NCBI RefSeq assembly: GCF_015207655.1
Contig: NZ_JADEWN010000019.1
Location: 1 to 64,000, forward strand
Direction: 5' to 3'
Length of the DNA: 64,000 nucleotides
Origin: Gloeocapsopsis crepidinum LEGE 06123
GTDB taxonomy: Bacteria > Cyanobacteriota > Cyanobacteriia > Cyanobacteriales > Chroococcidiopsidaceae
Both the position numbers and the translations under genes were made by a program. The notes under the pieces are model-generated. The model was given only the letters and a program-made list of their open reading frames with translations, had not been told where the DNA came from and did no database searches. The stretch's first letter is position 1; each line of letters begins with the position of its first letter. Below, one piece after another: positions 9,108 through 18,757 of this stretch.

Positions 9108-10136
9108 ATGAAAATACTCATCACTGGAACAGAAGGATACATCGGCTCTTTGTTAGCCCCAATATTAATGAAACGCGGTCACGAAATTCTGGGGATAGAT
9201 ACTGGATTTTATAAAGTTGGCTGGTTGTATAATGGTACCGATTTGACAGCCAAAACCTTGAACAAAGATATCCGGCATATTTCTAGTGAAGATCTTCAAG
9301 ATGTTCAAGCTGTCGTTCATATGGCTGAACTTTCTAACGATCCAACCGGACAACTCGCTCCTAATATCACCTACGATATTAACTACAAAGGTTCAGTACG
9401 TCTAGCTTCCTTGGCTAAAGCAGCTGGTGTACGCCGCTTTATTTATATGTCTTCGTGCAGTGTATACGGTGTTGCTACTGATGGCGATGTAACAGAGGAA
9501 ACTCCTGTCAATCCACAAACAGCCTATGCTGAATGTAAAACGCTCGTAGAACGAGATGTCAAAGCGATCGCTAATGACGGTTTTTCGCCAACGTTTGTGC
9601 GGAATGCGACAGCTTTCGGTGCTTCTCCCCGAATGCGCTTTGATATCGTCTTAAATAACTTAGCTGGATTGGCATGGACGACAAAAGAAATCAAAATGAC
9701 AAGTGATGGTACTCCCTGGCGTCCGTTAGTTCACGTACTAGATATTTGTCAGGCAATCGTTTGTACGCTTGAAGCCCCGCGTGACTTGATTCACAATCAG
9801 ATCTTCAATGTCGGAGATACCACCAATAATTATCGAGTTAAAGAAATTGCTGAAATTATTGCAGAAGTTTTCCCTGAATGTCAGTTGAGCTTCGGGAGTA
9901 ATGAGGCAGATAACAGGAGTTATCGCGTTGCTTTTGAAAAAATTCATCAGACACTACCCGAATTTAAATGTGAATGGAGTGCGCTGCGTGGCGCGCAGCA
10001 ACTGTTTAATCTATTTACTCAAATTGATCTATGTAGTGAAACCTTTCTGTTTCGAGGACACACGCGCTTAAAACAATTGGAGTATCTCATTCGCACTCAG
10101 CAAATCGATCGAGATTTCTTCTGGAGACAGTCATGA
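9108..10136 (+). CDS. NAD-dependent sugar epimerase/dehydratase (extended SDR)
   Basis: Extended short-chain dehydrogenase of 342 residues. The N-terminal glycine motif GTEGYIG binds NAD(P). SSCSVYG and YAECK provide the Ser and the Tyr-x3-Lys of the active site, and NVGDTTNNYRV is the usual substrate-loop block. It acts on a nucleotide sugar, probably as dehydratase or epimerase in the same pathway as rfbF and the following RfbC-like isomerase. The stop overlaps the next gene by four bases (ATGA), so the two are translationally coupled. The exact substrate cannot be told from sequence. Confidence 0.85.
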   Translation: MKILITGTEGYIGSLLAPILMKRGHEILGIDTGFYKVGWLYNGTDLTAKTLNKDIRHISSEDLQDVQAVVHMAELSNDPTGQLAPNITYDINYKGSVRLASLAKAAGVRRFIYMSSCSVYGVATDGDVTEETPVNPQTAYAECKTLVERDVKAIANDGFSPTFVRNATAFGASPRMRFDIVLNNLAGLAWTTKEIKMTSDGTPWRPLVHVLDICQAIVCTLEAPRDLIHNQIFNVGDTTNNYRVKEIAEIIAEVFPECQLSFGSNEADNRSYRVAFEKIHQTLPEFKCEWSALRGAQQLFNLFTQIDLCSETFLFRGHTRLKQLEYLIRTQQIDRDFFWRQS

Positions 10137-10684
10137 AATTCATCAAAACGAAGCTCAAAGATGCATTCATTATTGACGTAGAACAACGACAAGACCATCG
10201 AGGTTTTTTTGCACGAACCTTCTGTGCGCGAGAATTTGCAGCGCATGGTCTTAAACCAGTTGTTGCACAAGGCAATCTATCTTTCAACTATAAAAAGGGA
10301 ACAGTGCGGGGAATGCATTATCAAATTGCCCCAGCCCGCGAAGTAAAGTTGATTCGCTGTACTCAGGGTGCGATCTATGACGTCATTATCGATATGCGTC
10401 CTGATTCTCCAACTTTTTTAGAACATATTGGCGTAGAACTAACCGCTGAAAATCGTCGGGCTTTATACGTACCAGCAATGTGTGCCCACGGCTATCAAAC
10501 TCTCGTTGATAACACTGAGGTAGTGTATCAAGTTAGTGGATTTTATGCTCCAAACCATGAGCGTGGTCTGCGCTATGACGACCCAACCTTTAGTATTGCA
10601 TGGCCTCTCCCTGTTAGTGAAATTTCCCAGAAAGATATGGCTTGGTGTTTATTTCAATCTTTTTTTATAGGAGTTAAATCGTGA
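10133..10684 (+). CDS. rfbC: dTDP-4-dehydrorhamnose 3,5-epimerase-type isomerase
   Basis: Cupin-fold sugar isomerase of 183 residues, the usual RfbC length. RGMHYQ carries the catalytic His near residue 62. VSGFYAPNHERGLRYDDP carries the Tyr and the conserved RYDDP block. RfbC enzymes invert C3 and/or C5 of a 4-keto-6-deoxy nucleotide sugar. In this context the substrate may be CDP- rather than dTDP-linked. It overlaps the upstream epimerase by 4 bp and the downstream dehydrogenase by 1 bp. Confidence 0.9.
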   Translation: MKFIKTKLKDAFIIDVEQRQDHRGFFARTFCAREFAAHGLKPVVAQGNLSFNYKKGTVRGMHYQIAPAREVKLIRCTQGAIYDVIIDMRPDSPTFLEHIGVELTAENRRALYVPAMCAHGYQTLVDNTEVVYQVSGFYAPNHERGLRYDDPTFSIAWPLPVSEISQKDMAWCLFQSFFIGVKS

Positions 10685-11994
10685 TGATTGTCGATAGGGC
10701 ACTGCAAGCCCGTGCTGCCGCTGACAATCCAATTAGAGTTGGTATGATTGGCGCTGGCTTTATGGGGCGAGGAATTACCAATCAGATCGTTAACTTTGTT
10801 CCTGGAATGGAGATAGTCGCTATTGCTAATCGCCATCTAGAAGGCGCTCAGCAAGCTTATACTGAGGCTGGTGTAGAGGATGTCCAAGTAGTTTCAAGTG
10901 TTAGTAAGTTAGAAGATGCGATCGCTGGTGGACAATATGCAGTCACTGAAGATGCACTATTGCTGTGTCAAGCGGAAGGGATTGATGCACTCATTGAAGT
11001 AACTGGCACAATTGAGTTTGCTGCGCAGATCGTGATGTCCGCGATCGCCCATCGCAAACATATGATTCTCATGAACGCAGAACTTGACGGCACAATTGGT
11101 CCGATTCTTAAAGTGTATGCCGATCGTGCTGGAGTTATTCTCAGTGCATGTGATGGCGATCAGCCTGGCGTTCAAATGAACCTCTACCGCTTCGTCAAAA
11201 GCATCGGCCTCACTCCACTATTATGCGGTAACATCAAAGGACTCCAAGACCCTTACCGCAACCCTACAACCCAAGAAGCGTTTGCTAAGCGCTGGGGGCA
11301 AAAACCCCATATGGTAACGAGTTTTGCTGATGGTACTAAAATTTCTTTTGAGCAAGCGATCGTTGCTAATGCGACAGGTATGAAAGTAGCTAAGCGCGGT
11401 ATGCTGGGCTACAACTACGATGGTCATGTTGATGAGATGACCAAGATATACGATGTTGAGCAACTACTCGAATGGGGCGGAATTGTAGATTATGTCGTTG
11501 GTGCGAAACCGAGTCCTGGTGTATTTGTGTTTGCCAGTCATAACGATCCTCAGCAATGTCACTATTTAAACCTGTATAAGTTAGGTGAAGGTCCACTTTA
11601 TAGCTTCTACACGCCATATCACTTGTGTCACTTTGAAGTGCCGTTGTCAGTCGCGAGGGCTATTATATTTCAAGATGCCGTCATGACTCCACTAAGCGGA
11701 TCTTTAGTAGATGTAGTTGCAACTGCCAAAACTAACTTAAAAGCTGGAGATGTACTTGATGGCATTGGCTACTATATGACCTATGGGCAATGTGAAAACT
11801 CCGACATTACTCTACAGCAAAACTTACTACCTATGGGCTTAGCTGAAGGATGTCGCTTGCTGCGAGATATCCCCAAAGATCAAGTGCTTACTTACAACAA
11901 TGTGGAATTACCTTTAGGTAGACTTTGTGATGATTTACGCGCCCAACAAAACGCTTATTTTACCCTATCAAAATCTCCTGCCCGTGTTGCATAG
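10684..11994 (+). CDS. NAD(P)-dependent dehydrogenase with SAF domain
   Basis: Residues ~18-190 form a Rossmann domain (VGMIGAGFMGRGI) resembling homoserine dehydrogenase/GFO-type oxidoreductases. Residues ~355-430 resemble an SAF domain (LKAGDVLDGIG), seen in antifreeze-like and sialic-acid-synthase-type proteins. The family occurs in polysaccharide and branched-sugar clusters, but its reaction is not established to my knowledge. I chose ATG at 10684 because it forms a TGATG overlap with the rfbC stop. A GTG three bases earlier is possible. It closes the tightly packed part of the operon. Confidence 0.75.
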   Translation: MIVDRALQARAAADNPIRVGMIGAGFMGRGITNQIVNFVPGMEIVAIANRHLEGAQQAYTEAGVEDVQVVSSVSKLEDAIAGGQYAVTEDALLLCQAEGIDALIEVTGTIEFAAQIVMSAIAHRKHMILMNAELDGTIGPILKVYADRAGVILSACDGDQPGVQMNLYRFVKSIGLTPLLCGNIKGLQDPYRNPTTQEAFAKRWGQKPHMVTSFADGTKISFEQAIVANATGMKVAKRGMLGYNYDGHVDEMTKIYDVEQLLEWGGIVDYVVGAKPSPGVFVFASHNDPQQCHYLNLYKLGEGPLYSFYTPYHLCHFEVPLSVARAIIFQDAVMTPLSGSLVDVVATAKTNLKAGDVLDGIGYYMTYGQCENSDITLQQNLLPMGLAEGCRLLRDIPKDQVLTYNNVELPLGRLCDDLRAQQNAYFTLSKSPARVA

Positions 11995-12256
11995 CTTTTG
12001 TAAGCTAAATAAAGCAGAAGCAAGCTTGATTTCTCTCAGCAATATTTCTATATAAAAGCTCAGAATCACTGTTCTAACTGACTTCCAACCCTGAGCCAAA
12101 GGTTTGTGAGATCTCTACTATACCCAACACTAAAATTCAATTATCTGAAAACTTATCTGATGTTCTGAACTAGATGCAAAATATTAATGTTTGGCAGACG
12201 CAGTATAACTTTATACTTTAAATACTTGATCTAGAACTGAAGTAAAGCAGGTTAAT

Positions 12257-13390
12257 ATGAGCTTTGATCAATGCTTTATGCTGGCACCAAGTAAAATCAG
12301 AATTTTACTCATTGGCGACGTCATTGGGGCGTATCGTTCTCAAACTTTGATTAAGTTTTTACTTGACTCTGGCTGCTGTGTTTCATTAATTTCTCCAAAG
12401 TTTTATTCAAGACCGTACCAAATACCTTCCATCAAGAAACGTATTCTTGAATTCTTACTAACTGCTGAGTTTTATTTAAAGGCTTACTTTGCAGATGTAA
12501 TCTATGTCCTACCTATAAATAACCACTTTATCGAAAGGACAATTCGAGTAGCCAAATTTTTTAACAAGAAATTAATTGTAGAGATGTACATATTATCTTA
12601 CGATACTTTTGTAGAAGATAAGAAGAAATACTTACCTAATAGCCCACAAGCTAGACGAATAGCCGAGATAGATAGGCTTGCCCTAACACAATCAGACTAT
12701 ATTGTTACTCCAGCAAAGTATCAACTTAAACACTGGGAAAAACAATTAGATATTAAGGTAAATCCAGACAAAGTTTTTATTGCTCCTATTTTTAGTAATA
12801 ATATACTGCAATCTAGAAGAGCATTCATGCAAGATGGTCAATTAAAAATTTGTTGGTGGGGAAACTTTATTCCTCTCCATGGATTAGATAATATTCTTCA
12901 AGGTCTCCAAATTTTAATAAAAAAAGTGCATTTTACTTGCACATTATTTGGTGTCGATAGTCCTTTGTTTGAAGTATACGAAAACAAAATTCATTCATAT
13001 CAACTTGAAAATTACGTTGTTTTGAGAAAAGATTTAAAATTCTCAAATTATTCTTTGCCTTTGTACTTAATTGATAATTGTGACTTGGCATTAGGCATTT
13101 TTGGTAATACAAAAAAAGCATACAATGCTGTGCCTAATAAACTAATTGATGCCTTATCGATGGGTATACCAAGTTTAACAATGAAATCATCAGCTTTAGA
13201 GGAATTTTTTGAACCAGAAGATTTCTGGACGTGTGAACCTTCACCTGAATCTATAGCTCATGCAATATATACAATTGCAAATAACACTGCTCCCCAAATT
13301 AACTGGGAGCAAACTCGTCAGAAAGCACTAAGAATTTTTAATCCTATTCAATATCAAGACATTATCAGTCACATTTTGCACACAGTTTAG
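12257..13390 (+). CDS. Glycosyltransferase, GT4-like
   Basis: A 377-residue two-lobed glycosyltransferase. The N-terminal lobe begins KIRILLIGDV, and the second lobe starts near LKICWWGNFIPLHG. The C-terminal donor-binding block NAVPNKLIDALSMGIPS is the GT4 acidic/nucleotide-sugar site, with the family's EX7E reduced or shifted. It probably adds a sugar in assembly of the surface glycan whose precursors the upstream genes make. It is more AT-rich than its neighbours. Donor and acceptor unknown. Confidence 0.8.
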   Translation: MSFDQCFMLAPSKIRILLIGDVIGAYRSQTLIKFLLDSGCCVSLISPKFYSRPYQIPSIKKRILEFLLTAEFYLKAYFADVIYVLPINNHFIERTIRVAKFFNKKLIVEMYILSYDTFVEDKKKYLPNSPQARRIAEIDRLALTQSDYIVTPAKYQLKHWEKQLDIKVNPDKVFIAPIFSNNILQSRRAFMQDGQLKICWWGNFIPLHGLDNILQGLQILIKKVHFTCTLFGVDSPLFEVYENKIHSYQLENYVVLRKDLKFSNYSLPLYLIDNCDLALGIFGNTKKAYNAVPNKLIDALSMGIPSLTMKSSALEEFFEPEDFWTCEPSPESIAHAIYTIANNTAPQINWEQTRQKALRIFNPIQYQDIISHILHTV

Positions 13391-13482
13391 TTAATTAATG
13401 TAAACCAAACATTTGAAAAGGCAAAAATCACAATCTAATTTTTTACAGATGATACTAGTGCTAAATCAAAATAGATTGCTTT

Positions 13483-14376
13483 ATGTCTCTACCTAATTTT
13501 TTGATTGTTGGTGCAGCAAAGTCTGGAACAACTTCACTTTACGAATATTTGAAAGCTCATCCACAAGTTTATACAAGTCCAATTAAAGAGCCTAAATTCT
13601 TTGGATTAGAAGGAGAACAATTAAATTTTCAAGGACCAGACGATGCAAAGGCAAATCACACCATTATTACTGACATCAAGTCATACCAATCGCTGTTTCA
13701 AGGTGTTTCAAATGAGATAGCAATTGGTGAAGCATCTCCGTGGTATCTCTACCTTCAAAAAGCTCCTATCCAAATTTATAAATATGTGCCTCAAGTAAAA
13801 ATAATTGCTATTTTACGCAATCCCGTTGATAGAGCATACTCTAATTTTTTGCATCAGTGTCGATTTGGTGCTGAACCAGTAACTGATTTTGCTCTGGCAC
13901 TTCGCGAAGAGAAAATACGAATGCAGAGTAACTGGAGACCTTTTTGGTATTATAAGCAACTAGGATTTTATTATGTTCAACTAAAACGTTATTTTGAGTT
14001 ATTTGATCGCAGTCAGATAAGAATTTATCTTTATGAAGAGTTGTGCGATCGCCCGCTTTTCTTGCTAAAAGATATCTTCCAATTTTTAGGAGTAGACGAT
14101 CGCTTTGTCCCTGATGTATCCAAAAAACATAATGTCACCTTTATTCCTAAAAGTCATCAATTCTCTACCATTCATGCTCAACCAAATCTCATCAGTTTTA
14201 TTCAGCGCTTACTTCCAAACACAATCAATCAGCACCACACTAACTTCAAGAAATCATTGGTACCACTGTCGTTAAAAGTACGAAAGCAGCTTATTGCAGA
14301 ATATCGCGTAGATATTTTACAGCTTCAAGAACTCATCCAGCACGATCTTTCTCAGTGGTTAACTTGCGACCACTAA
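13483..14376 (+). CDS. Sulfotransferase (PAPS-dependent)
   Basis: A 297-residue cytosolic-type sulfotransferase. The 5'-phosphosulfate loop VGAAKSGTTSLYEYL lies at residues ~8-22, and the 3'-phosphate motif RNPVDRAYSNF is near residue 113. The PIKEPKFF stretch is common in heparan/polysaccharide sulfotransferases. It transfers sulfate from PAPS, most likely to a glycan given the glycosyltransferase upstream and the acyltransferase downstream. Cyanobacterial exopolysaccharides are often sulfated, and this gene fits that role. Confidence 0.85.
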   Translation: MSLPNFLIVGAAKSGTTSLYEYLKAHPQVYTSPIKEPKFFGLEGEQLNFQGPDDAKANHTIITDIKSYQSLFQGVSNEIAIGEASPWYLYLQKAPIQIYKYVPQVKIIAILRNPVDRAYSNFLHQCRFGAEPVTDFALALREEKIRMQSNWRPFWYYKQLGFYYVQLKRYFELFDRSQIRIYLYEELCDRPLFLLKDIFQFLGVDDRFVPDVSKKHNVTFIPKSHQFSTIHAQPNLISFIQRLLPNTINQHHTNFKKSLVPLSLKVRKQLIAEYRVDILQLQELIQHDLSQWLTCDH

Positions 14377-14417
14377 GTACGTACGACGAGATATTACTGA
14401 CTATCTAGAAATTAACT

Positions 14418-15146
14418 ATGATACCTGCGTTACCTCAGCGTATTTGGTCTCGTTTTTCCCATGCCAAGCGATTGGCTAGCGTGCACAGCATTGTCTTAAC
14501 CAAATGGTCGATGTTTTGGATGCAATTTGCTGGATTAAGTTATTTAGGACGAACTGCAACTTGGATTGCAACTTGGTTTGCTCCACCTTACAAAGAACGC
14601 CGTCGTTTGGCTCGTTACAACTCAAAAGGCTATGTTGCGCCTAGTGCAACTATCCATCATTCTCATCTGCAACTCGGCACGCATATTTTTATCGGCGATC
14701 GCGTCATTATTTTTCGTGACACCAATGGCGGTTTAGTAGAATTAGCTGAACGCGTCCACGTGCATAATGATACTTGTATTCAAACAGGTGATGGCGGCAG
14801 CCTCAAGATTGGTTCTGATACGCACATTCAACCCCGCTGCCAATTCTCCGCGTATAAGGGACACATTGAGATTGGTTGTGGCGTTCAAATTGCACCAAAC
14901 TGCGCTTTCTATCCCTATGCTCACGGTATAGCCCCAAAAGAGTTAATTAAGCAACAACCGTTGCAGACAAAAGGAGGCATTATCGTTGATGACGACGCCT
15001 GGTTAGGTTTCGGTGTCATTGTCTTAGACGGAGTCAGAATTGGCAAGGGTGCTGTAGTTGGTGCTGGTGCTGTTGTCACCAATGATGTACCTGATGGCGC
15101 GATCGCAGTAGGTGTGCCAGCGCGGGCGATCGCTATGCGCAGTTAG
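14418..15146 (+). CDS. Left-handed beta-helix (hexapeptide) acyltransferase
   Basis: A 242-residue protein with hexapeptide repeats (for example VIVLDGVRIGKGAVVGAGA) forming a left-handed beta-helix. It ends in the classic V-P-A-R block (GVPARAIAMRS). The N-terminal ~60 residues are basic/hydrophobic and probably not catalytic. Such enzymes O- or N-acetylate sugars from acetyl-CoA. Clustered with a sulfotransferase and a glycosyltransferase, it probably decorates the same glycan. Confidence 0.82.
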   Translation: MIPALPQRIWSRFSHAKRLASVHSIVLTKWSMFWMQFAGLSYLGRTATWIATWFAPPYKERRRLARYNSKGYVAPSATIHHSHLQLGTHIFIGDRVIIFRDTNGGLVELAERVHVHNDTCIQTGDGGSLKIGSDTHIQPRCQFSAYKGHIEIGCGVQIAPNCAFYPYAHGIAPKELIKQQPLQTKGGIIVDDDAWLGFGVIVLDGVRIGKGAVVGAGAVVTNDVPDGAIAVGVPARAIAMRS

Positions 15147-15162
15147 ACAAACAAAGTCCATC

Positions 15163-15440
15163 ATTTATGAGTGTCGAGTGTTGAGTTTAAGAGAGTTATG
15201 AGTGATGAGTGTTGAGTTATGAGTTTAAGAGAGTTATGAATGTTGAGTTACGAGTGAGAAAATCTTTAGAATTCAAAACTCTTTCACTAGCCACTAGTCA
15301 CTACTCTTTAGAACTCAAAACTACAAAACTCAAAATAATTGCCTCCGGCACCTTTCTTCGCTTGCCAAAACTCAAAACTTAAAACTTTGTTTAGGTAGCC
15401 CCGAAGGAAGTCGGAGGACATTTGTAATTCATTGAGTAAA
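15163..15440. repeat. Degenerate TGAGTTxTGAGT / ACTCAAAAC intergenic repeat tract
   Basis: The left part repeats TGAGTGTTGAGTT-like units and GTTTAAGAGAGTTATGA twice (around 15184 and 15225). The right part carries the inverse sense as AACTCAAAACT units (15310-15380). The segment 15386-15420 (TTTGTTTAGGTAGCCCCGA) resembles the two-hairpin repeat found at 42.7, 48.4 and 50.8 kb. Such low-complexity tracts are common between cyanobacterial genes. No ORF crosses it. Confidence 0.6.
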
Positions 15441-15447
15441 AACAATT

Positions 15448-17184
15448 ATGTTAATTGATACATTGATGTTACCGGAAGATACTCTGATTGAGAGTGATGT
15501 TTGTATTGTTGGTGCTGGTGCTGCTGGCATTACACTAGCGCGAGAATTGCGCGGTCAACCATACAAAATTTGCTTGCTAGAAAGTGGAGGATTAGACTTT
15601 GATGAAGTTGCGCAATCACTTTATCAGGGTGCAAATGTAGGTGTTCCCTACTTTCCTCTAAGTGAGTCACGCGCTCGATATTTTGGTGGTTCTACTAATC
15701 TTTGGGGCGGTACTTGCCGACCACTTGACGACATTGATTTTGAATACCGCTCATGGATGCCTTATAGTAGCTGGCCTTTCACTAAGGCAGAGTTAAACCC
15801 GTACTACGAGCGATCGCAAAAAGTTTGTGGGTTGGAACGTTTTGATTACGAGTTTGCTGATTGGGAAAACGATTTAAGACGCCAGCATCGTTTTAATCTG
15901 CCACTATCACAAGAGCGAGTTGTTACTTATATTTTTCAAGTCATGTCGCGGGAACGGTTGCGCTTCGGTGAAGTTTACAAAGCAGAATTTGAGCAGGCAG
16001 CGAACATTAACATCTACCTTCATGCAAATGTTGTAGACATTGAAACCAACGATACTGCTAAAGCTGTAACGCGGCTACGTGTTGCTAATTTAGCAGGTCA
16101 CAAATTGTGGGTATCAGCAAAAATCTTTATTCTCGCGTGTGGTGGAATCGAGAATCCCCGCCTTTTGCTAGCCTCAAACAGCGTTTGCAACAACGGATTA
16201 GGAAATCAGTATGACCTTGTGGGGAGATTTTTTATGGAGCATCCTTATATTAGATCAGGTAAAGTTTTATTGACAAAGCCAAATGCTTTATATCCCACAG
16301 GTCCGCAGCAAAAGATTCAAGTTGCCCAAACTCGTTTATTTACAGCCTTAGCTCTTTCTAAAACAGTTCAAGAACGCGAACAAATTCTCAATTTTGCGAT
16401 TAGACTCGTGCCGATTGTTCCAGAATGGCTGAAAGCTTTGCAACGCCTTAAGAGTCGAGATTGGCAGAAAAAGGGGCTTGACGATCGCTTATCTGCTGTT
16501 GTTGGTGACTTGAGCAAACTTATTGCTAATCTAGATGAGGTCATTGCGCGAATTTGGGTAAAACAGATTAAACATCCGCCATTTCCCCAGCAATTTTTTG
16601 AAACTCACCTGATATCAGAGCAAGCTCCTAATCCTGATAGTCGCGTTATGCTTAGCTGTGAACGTGACAAGTTAGGAATTCCTCGAATTCAACTAGACTG
16701 GCGTTTGAGTTCGATCGACAAGTATACAATTTACCGATCGCAGCAGTTAATTAAAGAAGAACTAGCACAGACTCGGCTTGGGAGCATGCAAATTGAACTG
16801 GCAGATGATGCTTCCTGGCGATCGCTCCTCGAACGCTCGCAGCAGATTCTTGATGAAGCGATTGCGCGTTCTGATTCGCGTCAGCTTGAAATCGTACTGC
16901 ATGAAGATAAATATTGGCAATCGCTGCGCGGTTCCTACCATCACATCGGTACAACCCGCATGAGTACTAACCCCAAACTTGGTGTCGTCAACGCAGATTG
17001 TCAAGTTCACGGAATTAGCAATTTATATGTCACCGGTAGCTCTGTTTTCCCGACAAGTGGTCTTTCTAATCCGACACTGACTATTGTGGCGCTAGCGATC
17101 CGGCTTGCTGACCACATTAAAGATCAAATGCAAGTTGGAGTCTATCAGGAAGCGATACCGTTTTGCTATCAAGTAAATCCATAA
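15448..17184 (+). CDS. GMC-family FAD oxidoreductase
   Basis: A 578-residue glucose-methanol-choline oxidoreductase. The N-terminal VCIVGAGAAGITLAREL binds FAD. GGSTNLWGGTCRPLDDIDF is the second GMC block. The C-terminal HHIGTTRMS carries one active-site His, and TSGLSNPTLTIVALA closes the FAD site. It oxidises an alcohol, probably a sugar hydroxyl given the cluster. About 300 bp of repeat separates it from the acyltransferase, so it may be transcribed alone. Substrate unknown. Confidence 0.85.
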   Translation: MLIDTLMLPEDTLIESDVCIVGAGAAGITLARELRGQPYKICLLESGGLDFDEVAQSLYQGANVGVPYFPLSESRARYFGGSTNLWGGTCRPLDDIDFEYRSWMPYSSWPFTKAELNPYYERSQKVCGLERFDYEFADWENDLRRQHRFNLPLSQERVVTYIFQVMSRERLRFGEVYKAEFEQAANINIYLHANVVDIETNDTAKAVTRLRVANLAGHKLWVSAKIFILACGGIENPRLLLASNSVCNNGLGNQYDLVGRFFMEHPYIRSGKVLLTKPNALYPTGPQQKIQVAQTRLFTALALSKTVQEREQILNFAIRLVPIVPEWLKALQRLKSRDWQKKGLDDRLSAVVGDLSKLIANLDEVIARIWVKQIKHPPFPQQFFETHLISEQAPNPDSRVMLSCERDKLGIPRIQLDWRLSSIDKYTIYRSQQLIKEELAQTRLGSMQIELADDASWRSLLERSQQILDEAIARSDSRQLEIVLHEDKYWQSLRGSYHHIGTTRMSTNPKLGVVNADCQVHGISNLYVTGSSVFPTSGLSNPTLTIVALAIRLADHIKDQMQVGVYQEAIPFCYQVNP

Positions 17185-17486
17185 TTGGCTTTAAGATGTT
17201 TGGTGTTAGAGGCAATTTTGATCTTTAATATTTGGAAGTACGATCGCAGGATTTTTTAAACATTAAATAACTATATAAATATGTTGTTTAGTTTGTGCAG
17301 TTTTTACATTTGTTTCTGCTTTGCATGTAGTAAAAGACAGAAATAATATGCTATTGTAGAAAGACATGAGAGTAAAATTCGGTTGCAGCGTTTGTTTTTA
17401 GAATTGATGGGCTTTTTCCTTTTAGTTTTGACAGGCTTCTCTCCGAAATCTAGATCTCTACACCTTTCTGATTTAGGAGATAAAGT
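17185..17486. promoter_or_regulatory. Upstream region of the RRM protein gene (probable long 5' UTR)
   Basis: About 300 bp, AT-rich, with no open frame. A good ribosome site, TTAGGAGATAAAGT, precedes the start at 17487. Cyanobacterial rbp genes are known to be cold-induced through long leaders, so a structured 5' UTR is plausible. I see no defined motif. Confidence 0.4.
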
Positions 17487-17795
17487 ATGTCAGTTTATGT
17501 AGGTAACTTATCCTACGAGGTTTCACAAGAAGACCTCAGTGCAGTTTTTGCAGAATATGGTTCTGTAAAGCGCGTTCAGCTACCCACTGACCGTGAAACA
17601 GGTCGGGTGCGTGGCTTTGGTTTCGTAGAAATGGATACAGATGCAGAAGAAGACTTAGCAATTGATGCGCTAGATGGTGCAGAATGGATGGGTCGGACTT
17701 TGAGAGTTAACAAAGCAAAGCCCAGAGAAGACAGAGGCTCATTTAATGGCGGGGGCGGAAACCGCAGAAACAATAGTTTTTCGGCTCGCTACTAA
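17487..17795 (+). CDS. rbp: RRM-domain RNA-binding protein (Rbp, cold-responsive type)
   Basis: A 102-residue protein with a single RNA-recognition motif (RNP2 VYVGNL at residues 3-8, RNP1 RGFGFVEM at ~43-50). A short Gly/Asn/Arg-rich tail with GGGG and RRNN follows. This is the standard cyanobacterial glycine-rich Rbp, which binds RNA and is usually induced by cold. An excellent Shine-Dalgarno (GGAG) lies before the ATG and a terminator hairpin follows 107 bp downstream, so it is monocistronic. Confidence 0.95.
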   Translation: MSVYVGNLSYEVSQEDLSAVFAEYGSVKRVQLPTDRETGRVRGFGFVEMDTDAEEDLAIDALDGAEWMGRTLRVNKAKPREDRGSFNGGGGNRRNNSFSARY

Positions 17796-17901
17796 ACATA
17801 GCAAACTAGTGCAATAGCGCAGCACTGCTGGGTTCACCTTTGGCGTTCCCGAAAAATAGCGCAGACTGCATTAGTTGTGAAAACCAAATTTAATATTTAA
17901 G

Positions 17902-17932
17902 AGGCTTAGGCAAGTTGCTTGAGCCTTTTTTT
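17902..17932 (+). terminator. Rho-independent terminator of the rbp gene
   Basis: AGGCTTAGGCA pairs with TGCTTGAGCCT (two G-U pairs, 3-base loop) and is followed at once by a run of T residues. Its position just after rbp fits transcription termination. Confidence 0.8.
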
Positions 17933-18057
17933 GTATGAGTGTCGCATATTGTGTAAGTATCTAACTGCATCAAGCTAGCGTTTCACGATTTCAGAAGCAC
18001 AAAGTGTAAACTCAGATGTTGCGATCGCAAAATTCTAAAATGACGGAGATTTAAATC

Positions 18058-18699
18058 TTGGGTATAGAATTACGCAGTTATGTATTTCTAGACAGGTTGC
18101 AGCCTCAGCACGCAGCTTATATGGGGACAGTAGCTTTAGGGTTTTTGCCCTTGCCAGGTGACGCCTCACTTTGGATTGAAATTTCGCCAGGTATTGAAAT
18201 TAACCGAATTATGGACATTGCTTTAAAAGCTACCTCTGTACGTCCAGGAGTGCAAGTTGTCGAACGACTTTACGGGCTTCTCGAAGTTCATTCGAGCAAA
18301 CAAGGCGATACACGAACGGCAGGTAAAGCTATTTTAGATGCATTAGGTGTCCGCGAGCGAGAGCGGCTCAAACCTTACATTATGTCTAGCCAAATTATCC
18401 GCAACATTGATCCCCATCATACGCAATTAATCAATCGTACCCGCAGAGGACAAATGATTTTGGCAGGACAAACGCTGTATGTACTAGAAGTTCAACCAGC
18501 TGCTTACGCTGCTTTAGCAGCAAATGAAGCTGAGAAAGCGGCTTTGATTAATATCTTAGAAATTCAGGCTGTTGGTAGCTTTGGACGTCTCTATTTAGGT
18601 GGAGAAGAAAGAGACATTTTAGCAGGTTCGAGTGCTGCATTAGCAGCAATTGAAAACGTAGTTGGACGTGAAAACCCTGCAAGTGGGCGTAAGGAATAG
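18058..18699 (+). CDS. ccmP: Carboxysome shell protein with tandem BMC domains, CcmP
   Basis: A 213-residue protein made of two fused bacterial-microcompartment domains. It starts MGIELRSY and contains the near-invariant [16 protein letters not shown] and, in the second half, LNILEI-like and [14 protein letters not shown] stretches. Length and motifs match CcmP, a pseudohexameric trimer that stacks to make a gated beta-carboxysome shell pore. The start is TTG: GGAG lies ~10 bases upstream, while the nearest ATG (18039) runs into a stop within five codons. It sits alone, away from the main ccm operon, as in other beta-cyanobacteria. Confidence 0.95.
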   Translation: MGIELRSYVFLDRLQPQHAAYMGTVALGFLPLPGDASLWIEISPGIEINRIMDIALKATSVRPGVQVVERLYGLLEVHSSKQGDTRTAGKAILDALGVRERERLKPYIMSSQIIRNIDPHHTQLINRTRRGQMILAGQTLYVLEVQPAAYAALAANEAEKAALINILEIQAVGSFGRLYLGGEERDILAGSSAALAAIENVVGRENPASGRKE

Positions 18700-18757
18700 C
18701 CTTGTGTTTGTTAAAGTTGAAAGTTGGTGCTGCTTGATTGACTGAAGGAGAATTTGG

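Noticed and set aside
15163-15440. Possible CRISPR or ncRNA in the TGAGTT tract
   Set aside because: Units are degenerate and adjacent without unique spacers; fits a low-complexity cyanobacterial repeat.
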